DNA of 6,892 bases, from contig NZ_CALIBH010000031.1 of the NCBI RefSeq assembly GCF_938045775.1, positions 1 to 6,892 on the forward strand, read 5' to 3'. A model generated the notes under the pieces. That model had not been told where the DNA came from. It saw only the letters and a program-made list of their open reading frames with translations, and did no database searches. The DNA comes from an uncultured Campylobacter sp. GTDB taxonomy: Bacteria > Campylobacterota > Campylobacteria > Campylobacterales > Campylobacteraceae. Below are positions 5,689 through 6,892 of this stretch, piece after piece (positions within the stretch are counted from its first letter, which is position 1; each line of letters opens with the position of its first letter). The position numbers were made by a program, and so were the translations under genes.

Positions 5689-6892
5689 AGTCTTACATCG
5701 ACGGCTTGCTGCTAAATTTAAAGCGCGCCAATCCCGGTCAGGAGGTCTTTATCCAGGCATCGACCGAAATTTTATACTCGCTCATACCGCTTCTAAAGCG
5801 CGACGAGCGATATGTGAAAAACAAAATTTTAGAGCGCATTTTAGCGCCCGAGCGCACGATGATGTTTCGCGTCGTCTATATGAGCGACGACGGCGAGCCC
5901 TGCGTGCATACGGGATATCGCATAGAGTTCAACTCCGCCCTGGGCCCCTACAAAGGCGGACTGCGCTTTCATCCGAGCGTAAATTTGGGCGTTTTGAAAT
6001 TCTTAGGCTTTGAGCAAATTTTTAAAAATTCTCTCACGGGTCTTAATATCGGCGGCGCAAAAGGCGGCGCAAATTTCGATCCCAAGGGCAAGAGCGACGG
6101 CGAGATTATGAGATTTTGCCAAGCTTTTATGTTAGAACTTCACCGCCTAATCAGCTCCAATACCGACGTGCCCGCGGGCGACATCGGCGTGGGCGGTCGC
6201 GAGATCGGTTATATGTACGGCGCGTATAAAAAGCTCACCCGCAGATTCGACGGCGCGCTTACGGGCAAGGGGCTAAGCTGGGGCGGCAGCCTCGCGCGCA
6301 CCGAGGCTACGGGCTACGGCTCGGTCTATTTTGCAAACGAGATGCTAGCTACCAGGGGCGATTCGCTGCACGGCAAAATTTGCACGATCTCGGGCGCCGG
6401 CAACGTCGCGATCTACACCGCCGAAAAGCTCTATCAAATGCAGGCTAAGCCCGTTACGGTAAGCGATTCCACGGGCTTTATCTATGATGCCGATGGAATA
6501 GACGTGGCGCTTCTTAAGAAGCTAAAAGAGCAGCTGCGCGTAGGGCTTTGCGAATATGCCAAAGAGCGTCCCGGCGCAAAATTTACCCCCGTTAGCGCCT
6601 ATCCCGCAGGCCGCAACGGCGTGTGGAGCGTGCCGTGCGATGCGGCATTTCCGAGCGCTACGCAAAACGAGCTTAATCTGGACGATGCGCGAACCCTTTA
6701 CGCCAACGGATGCCGCATGGTTTGCGAGGGCGCGAATATGCCCAGCACGCTCGAGGCGGTCGATTTTATGCTCTCACAAAAAGATCTTCTTTTCGGTCCT
6801 GCGAAAGCGGCGAATGCGGGCGGCGTGGCTACGAGCGGGCTTGAGATGGCGCAAAACGCGCAGATGGCGTCGTGGAGCTTCGAGGAGGTCGA
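5685..6892 (+). CDS. gdhA: NADP-type glutamate dehydrogenase, missing its C-terminus (runs off right edge)
   Basis: It makes glutamate from 2-oxoglutarate and ammonia with NADPH, the low-energy route of ammonia assimilation; the family forms cytoplasmic hexamers. The open frame gives 402 codons plus two bases, so about 45-50 residues of a roughly 450-residue protein lie outside. Substrate-domain signs are PYKGGLRFHPSVN at 88-100 with K90, GGAKGG at 123-128 with the likely catalytic K126, FDPKGKSDGE at 131-140, and DVPAGDIGVGGREIG at 161-175 with catalytic D166. TGKGLSWGGS at 193-202 leads into the Rossmann domain, with GAGNVA at 237-242 and VSDSTGF at 259-265, a form usual in NADP-linked enzymes. 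The position before GGAKGG is N121-I122, where the E. coli enzyme has Pro-Met. Its start overlaps the mqnA stop by 4 bases, implying one transcript and coupled translation. No frameshift or stop is seen. Confidence 0.97.
   Translation, partial: MKSYIDGLLLNLKRANPGQEVFIQASTEILYSLIPLLKRDERYVKNKILERILAPERTMMFRVVYMSDDGEPCVHTGYRIEFNSALGPYKGGLRFHPSVNLGVLKFLGFEQIFKNSLTGLNIGGAKGGANFDPKGKSDGEIMRFCQAFMLELHRLISSNTDVPAGDIGVGGREIGYMYGAYKKLTRRFDGALTGKGLSWGGSLARTEATGYGSVYFANEMLATRGDSLHGKICTISGAGNVAIYTAEKLYQMQAKPVTVSDSTGFIYDADGIDVALLKKLKEQLRVGLCEYAKERPGAKFTPVSAYPAGRNGVWSVPCDAAFPSATQNELNLDDARTLYANGCRMVCEGANMPSTLEAVDFMLSQKDLLFGPAKAANAGGVATSGLEMAQNAQMASWSFEEV

Noticed and set aside
1..6892. CRISPR array, tRNA or rRNA gene, insertion sequence, toxin-antitoxin pair, phage or defence module
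   Set aside because: No direct-repeat array, cloverleaf, transposase, terminal inverted repeats or defence-type domain was seen; nearly all DNA is accounted for by metabolic genes.

Overview
The window looks like an ordinary chromosomal, mostly housekeeping segment from a Campylobacter-like member of the Campylobacterota, probably one of the more G+C-rich species (the C. gracilis / C. showae / C. rectus / C. concisus side of the genus rather than C. jejuni). The reasons are protein similarity recalled from memory, the codon style (many GCG, GGC and CGC codons mixed with AAA, TTT and AAATTT strings), and gene order. From memory, C. jejuni carries a SurA-like gene divergent from gltX2, followed by the malate oxidoreductase gene mez, upp and an mqnA-like gene (Cj1289 to Cj1285c). 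The species assignment is an inference; no search was run.

Layout. Bases 1-339 (minus strand) hold the N-terminal 113 codons of a secreted SurA-like periplasmic chaperone, cut by the window edge. Bases 340-423 are a short divergent promoter region with two perfect TATAAT boxes, one per strand, arranged as a dyad. Reading rightward, the plus strand then carries gltX (glutamyl-tRNA synthetase), a single-domain malic enzyme gene 1 base downstream, pncB (nicotinate phosphoribosyltransferase) 44 bases later, and a small lipoprotein gene overlapping pncB by 8 bases. A hairpin followed by a T-rich stretch lies after the lipoprotein. Next come a compact mqnA-like gene (menaquinone synthesis by the futalosine route) and gdhA (NADP-type glutamate dehydrogenase). 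These last two overlap by the 4 bases ATGA, and gdhA runs off the right edge after 402 codons.

Functionally, the plus-strand genes sit around central carbon, nitrogen and cofactor metabolism. Malic enzyme links malate to pyruvate and reduced nicotinamide cofactor, PncB salvages nicotinate for NAD(P), GdhA makes glutamate from ammonia and 2-oxoglutarate, GltX consumes glutamate for protein synthesis, and MqnA feeds menaquinone for respiration. This grouping is suggestive only; nothing shows shared regulation beyond tight spacing. No RNA gene, CRISPR array, insertion sequence, prophage or defence module is visible. The points most worth a second look are the lipoprotein, which resembles a cysteine-free MliC-type lysozyme inhibitor; the symmetric divergent promoter; the 12-bp perfect inverted repeat before mqnA; and the short mqnA product.
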